DNA from: Candidatus Heimdallarchaeota archaeon
GTDB taxonomy: Archaea > Asgardarchaeota > Heimdallarchaeia > Heimdallarchaeales > Heimdallarchaeaceae
Reading direction: 5' to 3'
Assembly (NCBI GenBank): GCA_030603365.1
Contig: JAUVXV010000003.1
Span: 124,001-188,000, forward strand
Length of the DNA: 64,000 bases
Below are positions 1 to 8,011 of this stretch, one piece after another. A program made the position numbers and the translations under genes. The notes beneath the pieces are model-generated. The model made no database searches. It was not told where the DNA came from and saw nothing but the letters and a program-made list of their open reading frames with translations. Numbering within the stretch: position 1 is the stretch's first letter; every line of letters begins with the position of its first letter.

Positions 1-1
1 T

Positions 2-889
2 ACCTCCAACTGGCTAGAATATCTAGTGTTTTTCATTCTTATCTATGTCTACCTAGTAATTCATTGGACCATGCTCTACTTTGCTGATGCAATCAATATC
101 TGTATATTCAAAAGATGGAACAACTACAAAGAATCTTCTATTAAATATGCTATGAAAGATGTTTGGAAAATTAAAGGTAGTATTGTTATGTTTGGAATGT
201 TTATGGCTTTCTTTGATGCAATTATAAAAACAATACAATTCTTTGCAAATAGAAAATTCTACAAGAACTGGAAAAATAACAAAGTATGGTCAACAACTAT
301 GAAAGTTTTGAAAATTATCTTTTTCATTTTCATCTTTATACTAAAAGGATTGTTCAAGATATTGAAGTTCTTGAACTATTATACATTGACCATTATAGTT
401 GTTGAGAAACAAGGTTTTATTAGAAGCATGATGAGATCTGCTGATTTATCATTAGATTCAGCTGCTGACATAATTGTTGGAAAAACTGGAGTAAATATAG
501 CTAAAGGATTATTCACAATAATGACATTTGGAGTATTTTCAGCAGGAGGATTTTTCCTAGGCTATTACTGGTTAGCAGGTTGGATTGGAATTACAGCTGG
601 TTCATATGCAGGTCTTAGCTATACAATTTGGTTCTCTTTAGCTGTAGCAGCTGCATTCTTCTTCTTTGGATATCTTCCAACTACAGCAATTCTTAGACCA
701 ATATCAACAGCTTATAAGACAATCCTCTTCTTCTACATAGCAGATCCATTTAGAGGACATCCGGGTAGAAGAACAAGAATAACAGGTGACATTCAAGAAA
801 GTCTTGATAAGATTAAGGACGATGTAATGGAAACCTATGATAAAGAAGAGCGTCCAACTTGGAACAAACCAGAAGAAGCAAAAGTATAG
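2..889 (+). CDS. Multi-pass membrane protein, 5' end cut by window edge
   Basis: The frame is open to the first bases of the window (codons from base 2, no stop), so the GTG at 26 is probably internal and the gene begins upstream. The visible part has about five to six hydrophobic segments: one at the very start, others near residues 46-70 and 92-112, and a Gly/Ala-rich cluster at 165-225. It ends in a charged cytoplasmic-looking tail. A stretch around residues 118-140 (IVVEKQGFIRSMMRSADL) resembles the membrane domain of DUF6159-type proteins, in which a polar loop with an Arg/Ser motif separates membrane segments. That family link is from memory and weak. Function is unknown. A T-rich tract follows the stop codon. 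Confidence 0.75.
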   Translation, partial: TSNWLEYLVFFILIYVYLVIHWTMLYFADAINICIFKRWNNYKESSIKYAMKDVWKIKGSIVMFGMFMAFFDAIIKTIQFFANRKFYKNWKNNKVWSTTMKVLKIIFFIFIFILKGLFKILKFLNYYTLTIIVVEKQGFIRSMMRSADLSLDSAADIIVGKTGVNIAKGLFTIMTFGVFSAGGFFLGYYWLAGWIGITAGSYAGLSYTIWFSLAVAAAFFFFGYLPTTAILRPISTAYKTILFFYIADPFRGHPGRRTRITGDIQESLDKIKDDVMETYDKEERPTWNKPEEAKV

Positions 890-900
890 CTTCTCTAATC

Positions 901-925
901 CTTTTTTTCTTTTTTCTTCTTTTCC
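901..925 (+). terminator. T-rich tract after the membrane protein
   Basis: A run of T broken only by single C residues begins 11 bases after the stop codon at 887-889. There is no hairpin before it. This is the usual form of an archaeal terminator, and similar tracts follow several other genes in the window. Confidence 0.55.
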
Positions 926-966
926 TATAAGTAAATTTATTAATTGATGAAAGTATTTTCTTATTT

Positions 967-970
967 GGAG
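967..970 (+). promoter_or_regulatory. Shine-Dalgarno site for the HhH/LKPSE protein
   Basis: GGAG lies five bases before the ATG at 976 and supports that start. Most other genes here lack such a site. Confidence 0.5.
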
Positions 971-975
971 ATAAT

Positions 976-2346
976 ATGCGTTCACCTCGTCGAAGTATAA
1001 TCGGGAGTTATCGTTATAGTGTAGTCATAAAGCCTACAAAGGCAGAATATAGTGATTCTATGTCTGGAGTATTGGAACTTTATGACGGAAAACATGTTAT
1101 AGAGACTCATAAATTTGATACTTTTGATCAATTAGCTTCAACTATAATCAATTACTGGGAGAAAAAACTTGGTTCAGATGTTAATGTTCATAGATTTTCT
1201 AACTGGTTATCTGAATATTTCTCTGATATAGGAATAACTAACATTAATTTTTACCAGATGCTAGAAACAGTAATAGGTTTAGGTCAAGGAGTTGCTCTGC
1301 AATCTTCGGGAGTAGCAATTCGAGAGGCTAAAGTAATTCAAGAATACTTAGGGTCAACAGATGATGAGGTAGAAAAAGCGGTTAAACTACAAGCAGTAGG
1401 AACATTTGTGGATGTTCGTGGAGAAGGTATGGAACCTGTACCCGAGAAGTTGAGACCAGAAGAACCTCCAACAGATACTGTTCTCAAACCTAGCGAGATT
1501 TTCAAGACAGCTGAAACCATTTCTCCAGTTGTAACTCATTTACCAACTGTAAAGGAGGAAGAAAAAGAAAAACCAGCCCCACCAACAAATACTTTACTTA
1601 AACCTAGTGAAGTTTTGAAAGAAAGAGATTCGGTGGTTTTTGCTGAAGAACCTTCTAAAGCTCCTACTCAAGTTTCAGGTGATCCAGTTATTACGGCACC
1701 TACAGAAAAAACTACTCGAGATACTCCTCCTACCGATTCATTACTTAAGCCTAGTGAGTATCTCAAGAAAAGAGAAACCATTGAGGTCATATTTGAAATT
1801 GATATAAAACCTAGTACTATTCCAGAAGAAAAAAAAATTAAATCTGTGATAGGAGAATCAAAGACAATTTTAACACATCAAAAGCTGAAACCACCTTCAG
1901 AGATTTTGTTGAAACCAAGTGAATCGATTACAGAAATAGAAGAAAGATCACTAAAACCACCTATTAGAATAGATCCTGAAGTAAAGAAAATCCCCTCTCC
2001 CCCTTTATCTGAGAAAGTTGAATCTGATGAAGATGAAATCAAATCAGAAATAGATGAATCTGGAAAAGAAGTTATTGATTTTGAGATAGAAGTTAAAGCA
2101 GAAAAAGAACCTTTAGAGGTAACATTCAGAGAAATTAAAACCATTGATAAATTAAGGGTAACAGATATAATGGGTGTAGGTGATAAAATTGCAATGTTGC
2201 TTAAAGAAGGGGGATTTGATAGTATCCAAAAAATAATGGAAACTACACCTGAAAAACTTAGCAAACTTAGAGGTATTGGAGTAACTACTGCAAAGAAATT
2301 AATTTACGGAGCGAAAGCTTTGGTGAAAAGGGAAGTAGAAGAATAA
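976..2346 (+). CDS. HhH-domain protein with four LKPSE linear repeats
   Basis: A 456-residue protein in three parts. Residues 1 to about 155 look globular and are not recognised. Residues 160-345 are Pro/Glu/Lys/Ser-rich, so probably disordered, and carry four copies of a motif of the form PPTDxLLKPSExLK at 164-177, 202-215, 251-264 and 307-317. Residues 395-450 form a tandem helix-hairpin-helix of the kind found in Rad51/NusA-type N-termini (GVGDKIAMLL and GIGVTTAKKL hairpins), which usually binds the DNA or RNA backbone. The HhH part closely resembles the N-terminus of the L35Ae fusion at 7022. A role as a nucleic-acid-bound scaffold whose repeated motif recruits a partner is inference. Confidence 0.85.
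   Translation: MRSPRRSIIGSYRYSVVIKPTKAEYSDSMSGVLELYDGKHVIETHKFDTFDQLASTIINYWEKKLGSDVNVHRFSNWLSEYFSDIGITNINFYQMLETVIGLGQGVALQSSGVAIREAKVIQEYLGSTDDEVEKAVKLQAVGTFVDVRGEGMEPVPEKLRPEEPPTDTVLKPSEIFKTAETISPVVTHLPTVKEEEKEKPAPPTNTLLKPSEVLKERDSVVFAEEPSKAPTQVSGDPVITAPTEKTTRDTPPTDSLLKPSEYLKKRETIEVIFEIDIKPSTIPEEKKIKSVIGESKTILTHQKLKPPSEILLKPSESITEIEERSLKPPIRIDPEVKKIPSPPLSEKVESDEDEIKSEIDESGKEVIDFEIEVKAEKEPLEVTFREIKTIDKLRVTDIMGVGDKIAMLLKEGGFDSIQKIMETTPEKLSKLRGIGVTTAKKLIYGAKALVKREVEE
1465..1926 (+). repeat. Four in-protein copies of the PPTxxLLKPSE motif
   Basis: The four coding copies start at 1465, 1579, 1726 and 1894 (protein residues 164, 202, 251 and 307). The first three share PPT[DN][ST][VL]LKPSE followed by a hydrophobic residue and Lys; the fourth is PPSEILLKPSES. 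The DNA between them differs, so the motif seems kept at the protein level rather than by a recent DNA duplication. Confidence 0.8.
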
Positions 2347-2435
2347 TTGCTATTTCCCATTTTTTTATTATCAAATCTTTCTATTTTTCAAGGAAAATGT
2401 TATTTATGGTATAAAGAACTGCTATTTGTAGATTA

Positions 2436-2966
2436 ATGAGCTTACCTTACATTATTCAAGTAATTGGATATTCGCAATCTGGAAAAACAACTTTGATTAC
2501 AGAATTAGTTAAGTTGCTTAAGAAAGAAAATATTTCATCTTTAACAATAAAATCTGCAAGATCTCATCCTTATGAATATTCTACCAAAGATTCAGATAAA
2601 TTCTTAGAATCTGGAGCCCAAACCTCTGTGGTAATCTTCAGTAATGTTACTCAAATATCATCTAATCAACAATTGAATGTTGAAGTTGTCATAGAAGCAT
2701 CTGAAAAGTTATCAGATTTCGATATTGTTCTTATTGAAGGTTTTAAAGAATTGAAATATCCTAAAATACTTGTTTTTAGCGAAAAAATTCCTGACACAAC
2801 TGAAATAGATTTTATGACCATTAGATATTTATATTCACCAGAAGAAAAGGAATTTGATAAATCTACAATAGTAAATGATTTGATAAAACAAAGTAATGTG
2901 TTTTTAGCTTTCAGTATAGAAGAATTAACTTCCAAGATCATTTTCGATTTGGAGAGTAGAGGATAA
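2436..2966 (+). CDS. mobB: Molybdopterin-guanine dinucleotide biosynthesis protein B (MobB-like GTPase)
   Basis: A 176-residue P-loop GTPase. The start has the MobB signature with Walker A GYSQSGKTT at about residues 11-19. A segment near 40-62 matches the family's 'IKH...D..D...f..aGA' region (IKSARSHPYEYSTKDSDKF, then SGAQ), and FDIVLIEGFKELKYPKI matches the conserved 'D..i.EG.k....pKI' element. In other organisms MobB assists MobA in attaching GMP to molybdopterin. No mobA or other molybdenum cofactor gene is in the window. The next gene starts four bases after the stop and is probably co-transcribed. Confidence 0.88.
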   Translation: MSLPYIIQVIGYSQSGKTTLITELVKLLKKENISSLTIKSARSHPYEYSTKDSDKFLESGAQTSVVIFSNVTQISSNQQLNVEVVIEASEKLSDFDIVLIEGFKELKYPKILVFSEKIPDTTEIDFMTIRYLYSPEEKEFDKSTIVNDLIKQSNVFLAFSIEELTSKIIFDLESRG

Positions 2967-2969
2967 TCT

Positions 2970-4076
2970 ATGCACAATTCAATTCGTAATCTCCTAGAAG
3001 AAGTTGGTAGGAATACATCTAAGCATAAAAAGGCAGAAGAACACATAACAGGTTTAATCTGTGGTTTTAATAAGGAGCATCAGGATAAGGAAACATTCCT
3101 TACATATCAAATGCGTTTTATTAGAAAATACGTTAAAGAATTAATAGTTTCACTTCCAAAGAATTATGAAATACAAGACTTAAGTTTAAAGAATGAGATT
3201 AAGGATTCCAATGTAAAAATTGTTGAAAGAGAAGAAAAAGAGACTCCTTACTCATCCTCAGCATTTGATTGTCTTGTTCAGAAGAGTTTAAACAATCGAA
3301 TACTATTTTTGCCATTTGATTTCGAAATTTCAAACATTAAGATTGAAAATCTTATTTCTCAAAATTATCCTCTTATCACATATCTAGGTGTACTTGGGAA
3401 TTTTTTCCCTTATTTAGGTGCCATAGACAAATGGAATAATCGTTTTAATTTACAGTTGATTCGTTTCTGCAAAAAAGAAAACCTTGATGATTTCTATAGA
3501 ATTAGTTCAAATGTAACATTTTTCAAACTTATCAAGCAAGATAAAATATTAAGAAAAAGCTTAGTTTCGAATGACTTGTTGAGTACACTAAGGAGCCAAG
3601 AGATAGATTCTTTCTTTCCTTTTAAAATTCAATATCCTCTTGATGAACAAGCGATGGTTAAACTAATAGCCTTGATGCATATTCTACAGAAAGAAATTAC
3701 TGAAAAACAAGAAATATCTTCTTCATTTAAAGTTCAACAATTACTTACTTTGAGTCATCGTTTTGCTAGTTTTGGACATAATTTTCTAGCTTACCAGGCT
3801 TTTCTGTTTCTGATAAAAAGATCAGAATATAATATTAAATTTCCATTAGACTGGTCTATGGAAAAGGTGCTTGAACAATCAAGAAGGTTACTTCTTGAGG
3901 AATCAAGAATATTTGCTGAAAGGGGATTAGAACGATTAAGATTTATATGTTTAAATGATTTAATTTCTTTGGATTTAGTGAAAAATCAGGACAGGGAGTG
4001 GATACTAAAAGAGATTCCCAAGATTAAAGAGAATCTACAAAAAGATAATATTGAATACTATTTTGAGCAAGATTAA
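2970..4076 (+). CDS. Hypothetical protein downstream of mobB
   Basis: A 368-residue soluble protein, mostly helical in composition, with no membrane segment, no obvious metal motif and no P-loop. I do not recognise it. The start codon lies four bases after the mobB stop, so the two are probably one transcript. The N-terminal 60 residues and the C-terminal third are rich in charged helices (many Glu, Lys, Arg), and the middle (about 105-150) has a more hydrophobic stretch with FLPFDFEI. A link to molybdenum cofactor chemistry is suggested only by position. Confidence 0.8.
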   Translation: MHNSIRNLLEEVGRNTSKHKKAEEHITGLICGFNKEHQDKETFLTYQMRFIRKYVKELIVSLPKNYEIQDLSLKNEIKDSNVKIVEREEKETPYSSSAFDCLVQKSLNNRILFLPFDFEISNIKIENLISQNYPLITYLGVLGNFFPYLGAIDKWNNRFNLQLIRFCKKENLDDFYRISSNVTFFKLIKQDKILRKSLVSNDLLSTLRSQEIDSFFPFKIQYPLDEQAMVKLIALMHILQKEITEKQEISSSFKVQQLLTLSHRFASFGHNFLAYQAFLFLIKRSEYNIKFPLDWSMEKVLEQSRRLLLEESRIFAERGLERLRFICLNDLISLDLVKNQDREWILKEIPKIKENLQKDNIEYYFEQD

Positions 4077-4092
4077 AGAAAATTCATACGAA

Positions 4093-4102
4093 TTATATTT
4101 AT
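4093..4102 (+). promoter_or_regulatory. TATA-like element before the phosphodiesterase gene
   Basis: TTATATTTAT sits 24-33 bases before the ATG at 4126, the usual spacing for a leaderless archaeal transcript. It supports 4126 as the original start of the interrupted gene. Confidence 0.5.
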
Positions 4103-4125
4103 TTGCCTATTTTCAAGTTATATCT

Positions 4126-4938
4126 ATGGAGCCAGTATATCTAAGAAGCAATATCCCATTCCTAAAAAGCACTCAACCTTTAATAATGGCTCATAGATGA
4201 CGAAGTGCGTTTACACCTGAGAGTTCTTTTCAATCTTTCAAGGAAGCATATGATCTTAAAGTCGATGTTTTAGAAACCGATATTAGATTAACTAAGGACA
4301 ATATTCCAATCGTCTTCCATGATGAAACACTTGATAGAACAACTAATGGAAAGGGTAAAATCAGAGATCATTCTTTTGAAGATTTACATGATATTAATCT
4401 AGGTTACATGTTTAAGGATGAAAAAACAGGAGATTATTCTTACAGGGTTAAGAATTATAAGATTCTTTCTTTGGCAGATTTTTTTGATAAATTTCCAAAT
4501 ATTAAGGTGACTATAGATATTAAAGATGAAATCAGAGAAGCTCCAAATGTAATTCTAGAAGTAATTAGAGAGTCTGGTGCAGAAAATAGAGTGATGATTG
4601 GTTCTTTTCATCACAAACAACTTGTTAGATTTAGAACTCTAAGCATTAATCTATCAATTCCAACAAGTGCTAGTCCAAAAGAGGTCTTAATTTTTATATT
4701 TCACCTCACTAAATTGAAAAAAAGAAATTATTGTGCTTTGCAAGTGCCTATGAATTATGGTTGGTTACAAATAGTAACTGAGAATAATGTTAAGAGAGCA
4801 CATAAGTTAGATTTAGCTGTTCATCCTTGGACGATTAATAATGGAAATGAAATTAGACAATTACTAGACTGGAATATAGATGGGATTTTCACTGATGATC
4901 CCGAGTTATTAATCCAAATAATGAAAGCTAAACTGTAA
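4126..4938 (+). pseudogene. Glycerophosphodiester phosphodiesterase interrupted by in-frame TGA
   Basis: Reading from ATG 4126 gives a GDPD-family protein of about 270 codons with a TGA at codon 25 (4198-4200). Before it stands IMAHR and after it RSAFTPESSFQSF, which together match the catalytic start 'AHRGxS...PENT..aF'; the TGA replaces the invariant Gly of HRG (GGA to TGA is one base change). Downstream motifs are intact: LETDIRLTKDNIPIVFHDE with metal-binding Glu/Asp and His, then LDRTTNGKG, and a C-terminal TDDPELL. The enzyme family hydrolyses glycerophosphodiesters. No in-frame ATG, GTG or TTG exists between the TGA and 4408, so a downstream restart would lose the active site. Either a recent nonsense mutation, a sequence error, or recoding. 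The 3' end overlaps the converging PHP gene by 11 bases. Confidence 0.85.
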
Positions 4939-5773
4939 AATGCTGAATTAGTTTTTGTATTTCATCTTCAGGTATCTTGACTTCTCCGAAAATAGCTTTG
5001 TGATCATGAAGATCTGAACCTCCTGTCATGAGAAGATCATTTTTCTTGCAAAATTTTTCAAGAAAAAGAATGCCATTTTTTACCGTTCTTTCTGAAAGAT
5101 GTGGACAATGATAACTATAATTATAGTAAACTTCAATACCTTCTAAACCCCACGAGAGCAATAAATTCAAATAATATTCGAGTTTTTCAATATCCTCAAC
5201 TTCAACTAATAGAGGATGGGGGAGAATCGTTGTGCCTTTAGCTGAATGAATTATTTTTATCGCTTCTTCTGGTTCAATTGTTTCTCTTCTAACATATCCT
5301 GGTTTTCCTACTCCTAAGTATTTCTCAAAAGCTTCTTTCACAGTCTTAACATGACCATTTTCTACTAAAGCTCTAGCAAAGTGAGGTCTTCCTGCACTTA
5401 CTCCTTCACCTATTTGTTTCATTATATCCTCATAAGTAATGTCAATGTCAATTTCTTCTAGCCTAGCTATTACTTTGTGAATCCGCTGTTTTCTAGCCAT
5501 CTGTAGCAACTTAAGCTTTTGATTAAAATTCTTATGCAGAACATCAAAGTTATAACCAAGTATCTCTATTTTCTGCTTCTCATATCTTGATGATAGTTCT
5601 ATCCCTGTGAGATACATAAAAGAGAATTCTTCACTCTGTTCTTTTGCTATATTTGTTCCGTCGATAGTGTCATGATCAGTTATCGAAAATATGGTTAATT
5701 CCTTTTGTTGAGCAAATGATAAAAGTTCTTGAGGAGAAAATACTCCGTCTGAAAATGTAGAATGGCAGTGCAT
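4928..5773 (-). CDS. PHP-domain metal-dependent phosphoesterase
   Basis: A 281-residue protein with the full set of PHP motifs: HCHSTFSDG at the start (motif I), SITDHDTIDG near 30-40 (motif II), ILPHPLL near 180, and GGSDLHDHK near the C-terminus (motif IV). These His and Asp residues bind two or three metal ions. Length and arrangement match the TrpH/YciV group, known members of which act as 3',5'-nucleoside bisphosphate phosphatases or 5'-3' exonucleases on short RNA; the exact substrate here is unknown. The ATG is 15 bases after the upstream gene's stop. Likely one transcript with the small membrane protein and Pcp upstream. Confidence 0.88.
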   Translation of the reverse strand: MHCHSTFSDGVFSPQELLSFAQQKELTIFSITDHDTIDGTNIAKEQSEEFSFMYLTGIELSSRYEKQKIEILGYNFDVLHKNFNQKLKLLQMARKQRIHKVIARLEEIDIDITYEDIMKQIGEGVSAGRPHFARALVENGHVKTVKEAFEKYLGVGKPGYVRRETIEPEEAIKIIHSAKGTTILPHPLLVEVEDIEKLEYYLNLLLSWGLEGIEVYYNYSYHCPHLSERTVKNGILFLEKFCKKNDLLMTGGSDLHDHKAIFGEVKIPEDEIQKLIQHFTV

Positions 5774-5788
5774 ATCAATTTTCGTTTT

Positions 5789-6202
5789 TCACACCCTCAC
5801 CTTGAAAAGCTTCTGCGCAAGATTCTCTAGCTCAGAAAAGATTTGATAAACAATAAAGACAATTCCAAGCCCCCAAGCAAGACCAACCAATAAATAGCTG
5901 AACCATTGAACATTGCTTGTAAAATAGGTAATCATATACATAATAGCTTCTAATATAGCTAAAATTGGCAAAGTTGAATAGAGAAGAGGTAACCAGCTTA
6001 CTTTGCGATAAACAATGAGATTATCTCCATCTCCTTCAGTTTTATATTTGATATGAGCCATCGGAATAGCTATTTGGCAAGTAAGAATGATAAGATTATC
6101 TTCTCTTTTCTTCACTCTTAGAGTAGTTCTTTCTCTTGCAATTACATCTAACATATCAATAAATTCATGAGATTTTAATGCAAGGTATTCGAATTGTTTC
6201 AT
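5789..6202 (-). CDS. Small two-helix membrane protein
   Basis: A 137-residue protein. Residues 1-65 are polar and may form a beta-rich cytoplasmic domain (ERTTLRVKKREDNLIILTC). Residues about 70-92 and 98-120 are hydrophobic and form two membrane helices, followed by a short amphipathic tail. The domain is not recognised. It sits seven bases after pcp and 15 bases before the PHP gene on the same strand, so it is probably in their operon. Confidence 0.75.
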   Translation of the reverse strand: MKQFEYLALKSHEFIDMLDVIARERTTLRVKKREDNLIILTCQIAIPMAHIKYKTEGDGDNLIVYRKVSWLPLLYSTLPILAILEAIMYMITYFTSNVQWFSYLLVGLAWGLGIVFIVYQIFSELENLAQKLFKVRV

Positions 6203-6209
6203 ATTATTC

Positions 6210-6839
6210 TCACTCTACTTGTGATTCAAGTTCATCTAATGTGGTTCTAATAATGATTTCCAAAGCTTTAACTATTAAATCCAAAGACATGGATGGAGTC
6301 TTCTTCCCAATTACTTGTTCTGGAAGAGAAGGTATATGTACAAAACCTGCTAGTCTCTTATAATTTTTTAGATTTATAAGATACATTAAATGGTAAAATA
6401 TTTGATTGCATCCATAAGTTCCTGCAGAATTTGAAATTTCAGTTGGAATTTTGTTTCTTTCTAGTTCATTTTTGATTTTTCGAATTGGAAGAGTGCTAAA
6501 ATATCCAGCAGCACCAGTTTCTTCTAAAATCATATTATTCGGTTTTGCTCCACAATTATATGCGGTTTTTATTACATCTGCCATATTTATTGCAATTCTC
6601 TCTAAAGATATCACACTACGAGTAGATTGACCTGTGCAAATAATGACTTGAGGTTCTTCCTTTTCAACTATTAATTCCAATGTTTCTTTAATTTCGTTGA
6701 ATCTTAAAGGAATTTTGTGAACAGAAATTTCATATCCTCTAATTGTTCTTTTTGAGATTTTTTGACTTGCTAGAATGGAGGGATTTATGTCAGATCCTCC
6801 AAAGGGTTCAAAACCTGTAAGAATTACTTTTTTCACCAT
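6210..6839 (-). CDS. pcp: Pyroglutamyl-peptidase I (C15 cysteine peptidase)
   Basis: A 209-residue protein, the usual length. The start VILTGFEPFGG is the family signature. The catalytic triad is visible: Glu80 in SLERIAIN, Cys144 in AGTYGCNQIFY, and His168 in FVHIPSLPEQ, at almost the same positions as in characterised bacterial enzymes. The enzyme removes N-terminal pyroglutamate from peptides in the cytoplasm. It is the first gene of a three-gene leftward run and faces the L35Ae-fusion gene across a 182-base region that contains a perfect inverted repeat. Confidence 0.93.
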   Translation of the reverse strand: MVKKVILTGFEPFGGSDINPSILASQKISKRTIRGYEISVHKIPLRFNEIKETLELIVEKEEPQVIICTGQSTRSVISLERIAINMADVIKTAYNCGAKPNNMILEETGAAGYFSTLPIRKIKNELERNKIPTEISNSAGTYGCNQIFYHLMYLINLKNYKRLAGFVHIPSLPEQVIGKKTPSMSLDLIVKALEIIIRTTLDELESQVE

Positions 6840-6881
6840 TTAAATCATCTTACTAGGGATTATATTGTTTGTTCCCACCAG

Positions 6882-6902
6882 AAGATAGATGATAACTATC
6901 TT
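6882..6902. promoter_or_regulatory. Perfect inverted repeat between divergent pcp and L35Ae-fusion genes
   Basis: AAGATAG (6882-6888), seven-base spacer, CTATCTT (6896-6902). It lies 43 bases before the pcp start and about 120 before the divergent gene. It could be a repressor site for pcp or an RNA hairpin. No regulator can be assigned. Confidence 0.35.
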
Positions 6903-7010
6903 AAAAAATCTATGCAATTTAAACTCAGGTGCTTTACATAGGGATATTTCAAATTTTCATTTCAATCTAAAGACTTTTAAAACAGATTTTCTCTTTTCAG
7001 TCTGTCAAAT

Positions 7011-7015
7011 AGGTG
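7011..7015 (+). promoter_or_regulatory. Shine-Dalgarno site for the L35Ae fusion
   Basis: AGGTG lies six bases before the ATG at 7022 and supports that start. A possible TATA element, CTTTTAAAAC, lies further upstream around 6974-6983. Confidence 0.45.
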
Positions 7016-7021
7016 TCATAA

Positions 7022-8011
7022 ATGACCAAAAGTGAGCTACTAAAATTAGCTGGTATTGGACCTAAAGCTGCAAAAACGCTAGAAGATTGTGGTTACAATA
7101 CTATAGAAAAAATAGCTAAAACTACAGCTGATGAGTTATCAGAATTACCGGGTATAGGAAAAGCAACTGCTGAAAAATTAATTCAAAGTGCAAAGGAAAT
7201 GGTTCCTGCAGCTAAACCTGCAGCTAAACCTACTGCTAAAATCCCTACTGCTAAAATCCCTACTGCTAAAAAGCCTACTGCTAAAAAGCCTACTGCTAAA
7301 AAGCCTACTGCTAAAATCCCTACTGCTAAAAAGCCTACTGCTAAAATCCCTACTGCTAAAAAGCCTACTGCTAAAATCCCAACAGCCAAGAAAGAAATCT
7401 TAAAGGAAACAATTCCAAAGCCAATAACTGTTAAAGCCGCTACAAAACCCGTTGCTAAACCTTCCGAACCTCTGCCTTCCGTTAAGAAACCCGCTGCTAA
7501 ACCTGCTGCTAAACCCGTTGCTAAACCTCCAGCAAAACCCGTTGCTAAACCTCCAGCAAAGAAACCTGTAGCCATAACACCTGCTGCTAGAACCGTTACT
7601 AAAAAGCCTGCTGCTTATGCGAAACCAAAAATTTCGAATGCTGCAAAACGTGCAATTGAATTAGCTCCTGAGATGAGAATTATTAAACAAAAAAGAGCAG
7701 GTAAAAAAACTAAAGTAGTCAAGAAAGAGAAGATTTCTCAAACTTATGGGATTGTCAACAGTATTGTACATGACCGTACAGGAAAATCATCTAATAGATC
7801 AATAGTTGTGAAGCTTTATAATACAGAAATTCCTCTTCCTAAATATCTGGGAAGGAAAGTTACTGTGTCTTTTCCAAATTCATCTAAACAACTTACAGGT
7901 GTAGTTTCCAAGATTCATGGAAAAAAATCCTCAGTGGATAAGACTATAATAATAAGGTTCAAGCAAGGAGTAAGTCCTCATATTATTACTGGCAGAGCTA
8001 TATTTGCATAA
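7022..8011 (+). CDS. HhH domain fused by Lys/Pro/Ala repeats to ribosomal protein L35Ae-like domain
   Basis: A 329-residue protein in three parts. Residues 1-60 are a tandem helix-hairpin-helix (AGIGPKAAKTL, PGIGKATAEKL). Residues 61-235 are Lys/Pro/Ala-rich, including 11 tandem PTAK[IK] units at 70-124, then looser KPxAKP units, and are probably disordered and strongly basic. Residues about 242-329 resemble ribosomal protein L35Ae: YGIVNSIV, YLGRKVTV, GVVSKIHGKK and IRFKQGV align with the archaeal 'G.V......LIGR.V..GKI.RVHG.KG.VR.RFEKG' pattern. L35Ae is a large-subunit protein in archaea and eukaryotes. Whether this fusion is the ribosomal copy or a paralogue cannot be told from the window. 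Confidence 0.85.
   Translation: MTKSELLKLAGIGPKAAKTLEDCGYNTIEKIAKTTADELSELPGIGKATAEKLIQSAKEMVPAAKPAAKPTAKIPTAKIPTAKKPTAKKPTAKKPTAKIPTAKKPTAKIPTAKKPTAKIPTAKKEILKETIPKPITVKAATKPVAKPSEPLPSVKKPAAKPAAKPVAKPPAKPVAKPPAKKPVAITPAARTVTKKPAAYAKPKISNAAKRAIELAPEMRIIKQKRAGKKTKVVKKEKISQTYGIVNSIVHDRTGKSSNRSIVVKLYNTEIPLPKYLGRKVTVSFPNSSKQLTGVVSKIHGKKSSVDKTIIIRFKQGVSPHIITGRAIFA
7229..7393 (+). repeat. Eleven tandem 15-base units encoding PTAK[IK]
   Basis: Ten perfect-length units of CCTACTGCTAAA plus ATC or AAG run from 7229 to 7378, and an eleventh with changed codons (CCA ACA GCC AAG AAA) ends at 7393. Because the DNA itself repeats, unit number is likely to vary between strains by slippage. It is in frame, so length change keeps the gene open. 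Confidence 0.93.

Noticed and set aside
4126..4938. Whole organism using TGA as an amino acid codon
   Set aside because: Other genes end at TGA at the expected length, for example the HerA-like gene at 11938-11940, so the standard code applies.
7229..7393. Possible CRISPR array (regular short repeats)
   Set aside because: The units are 15 bases with no spacers between them and encode protein; there are no cas genes nearby.
7183..7575. Open frame on the minus strand through the PTAK repeats encoding Gly/Ala/Val-rich repeats
   Set aside because: It is a mirror of the 15-base repeat on the plus strand, has no promoter or ribosome site and overlaps the L35Ae fusion fully.
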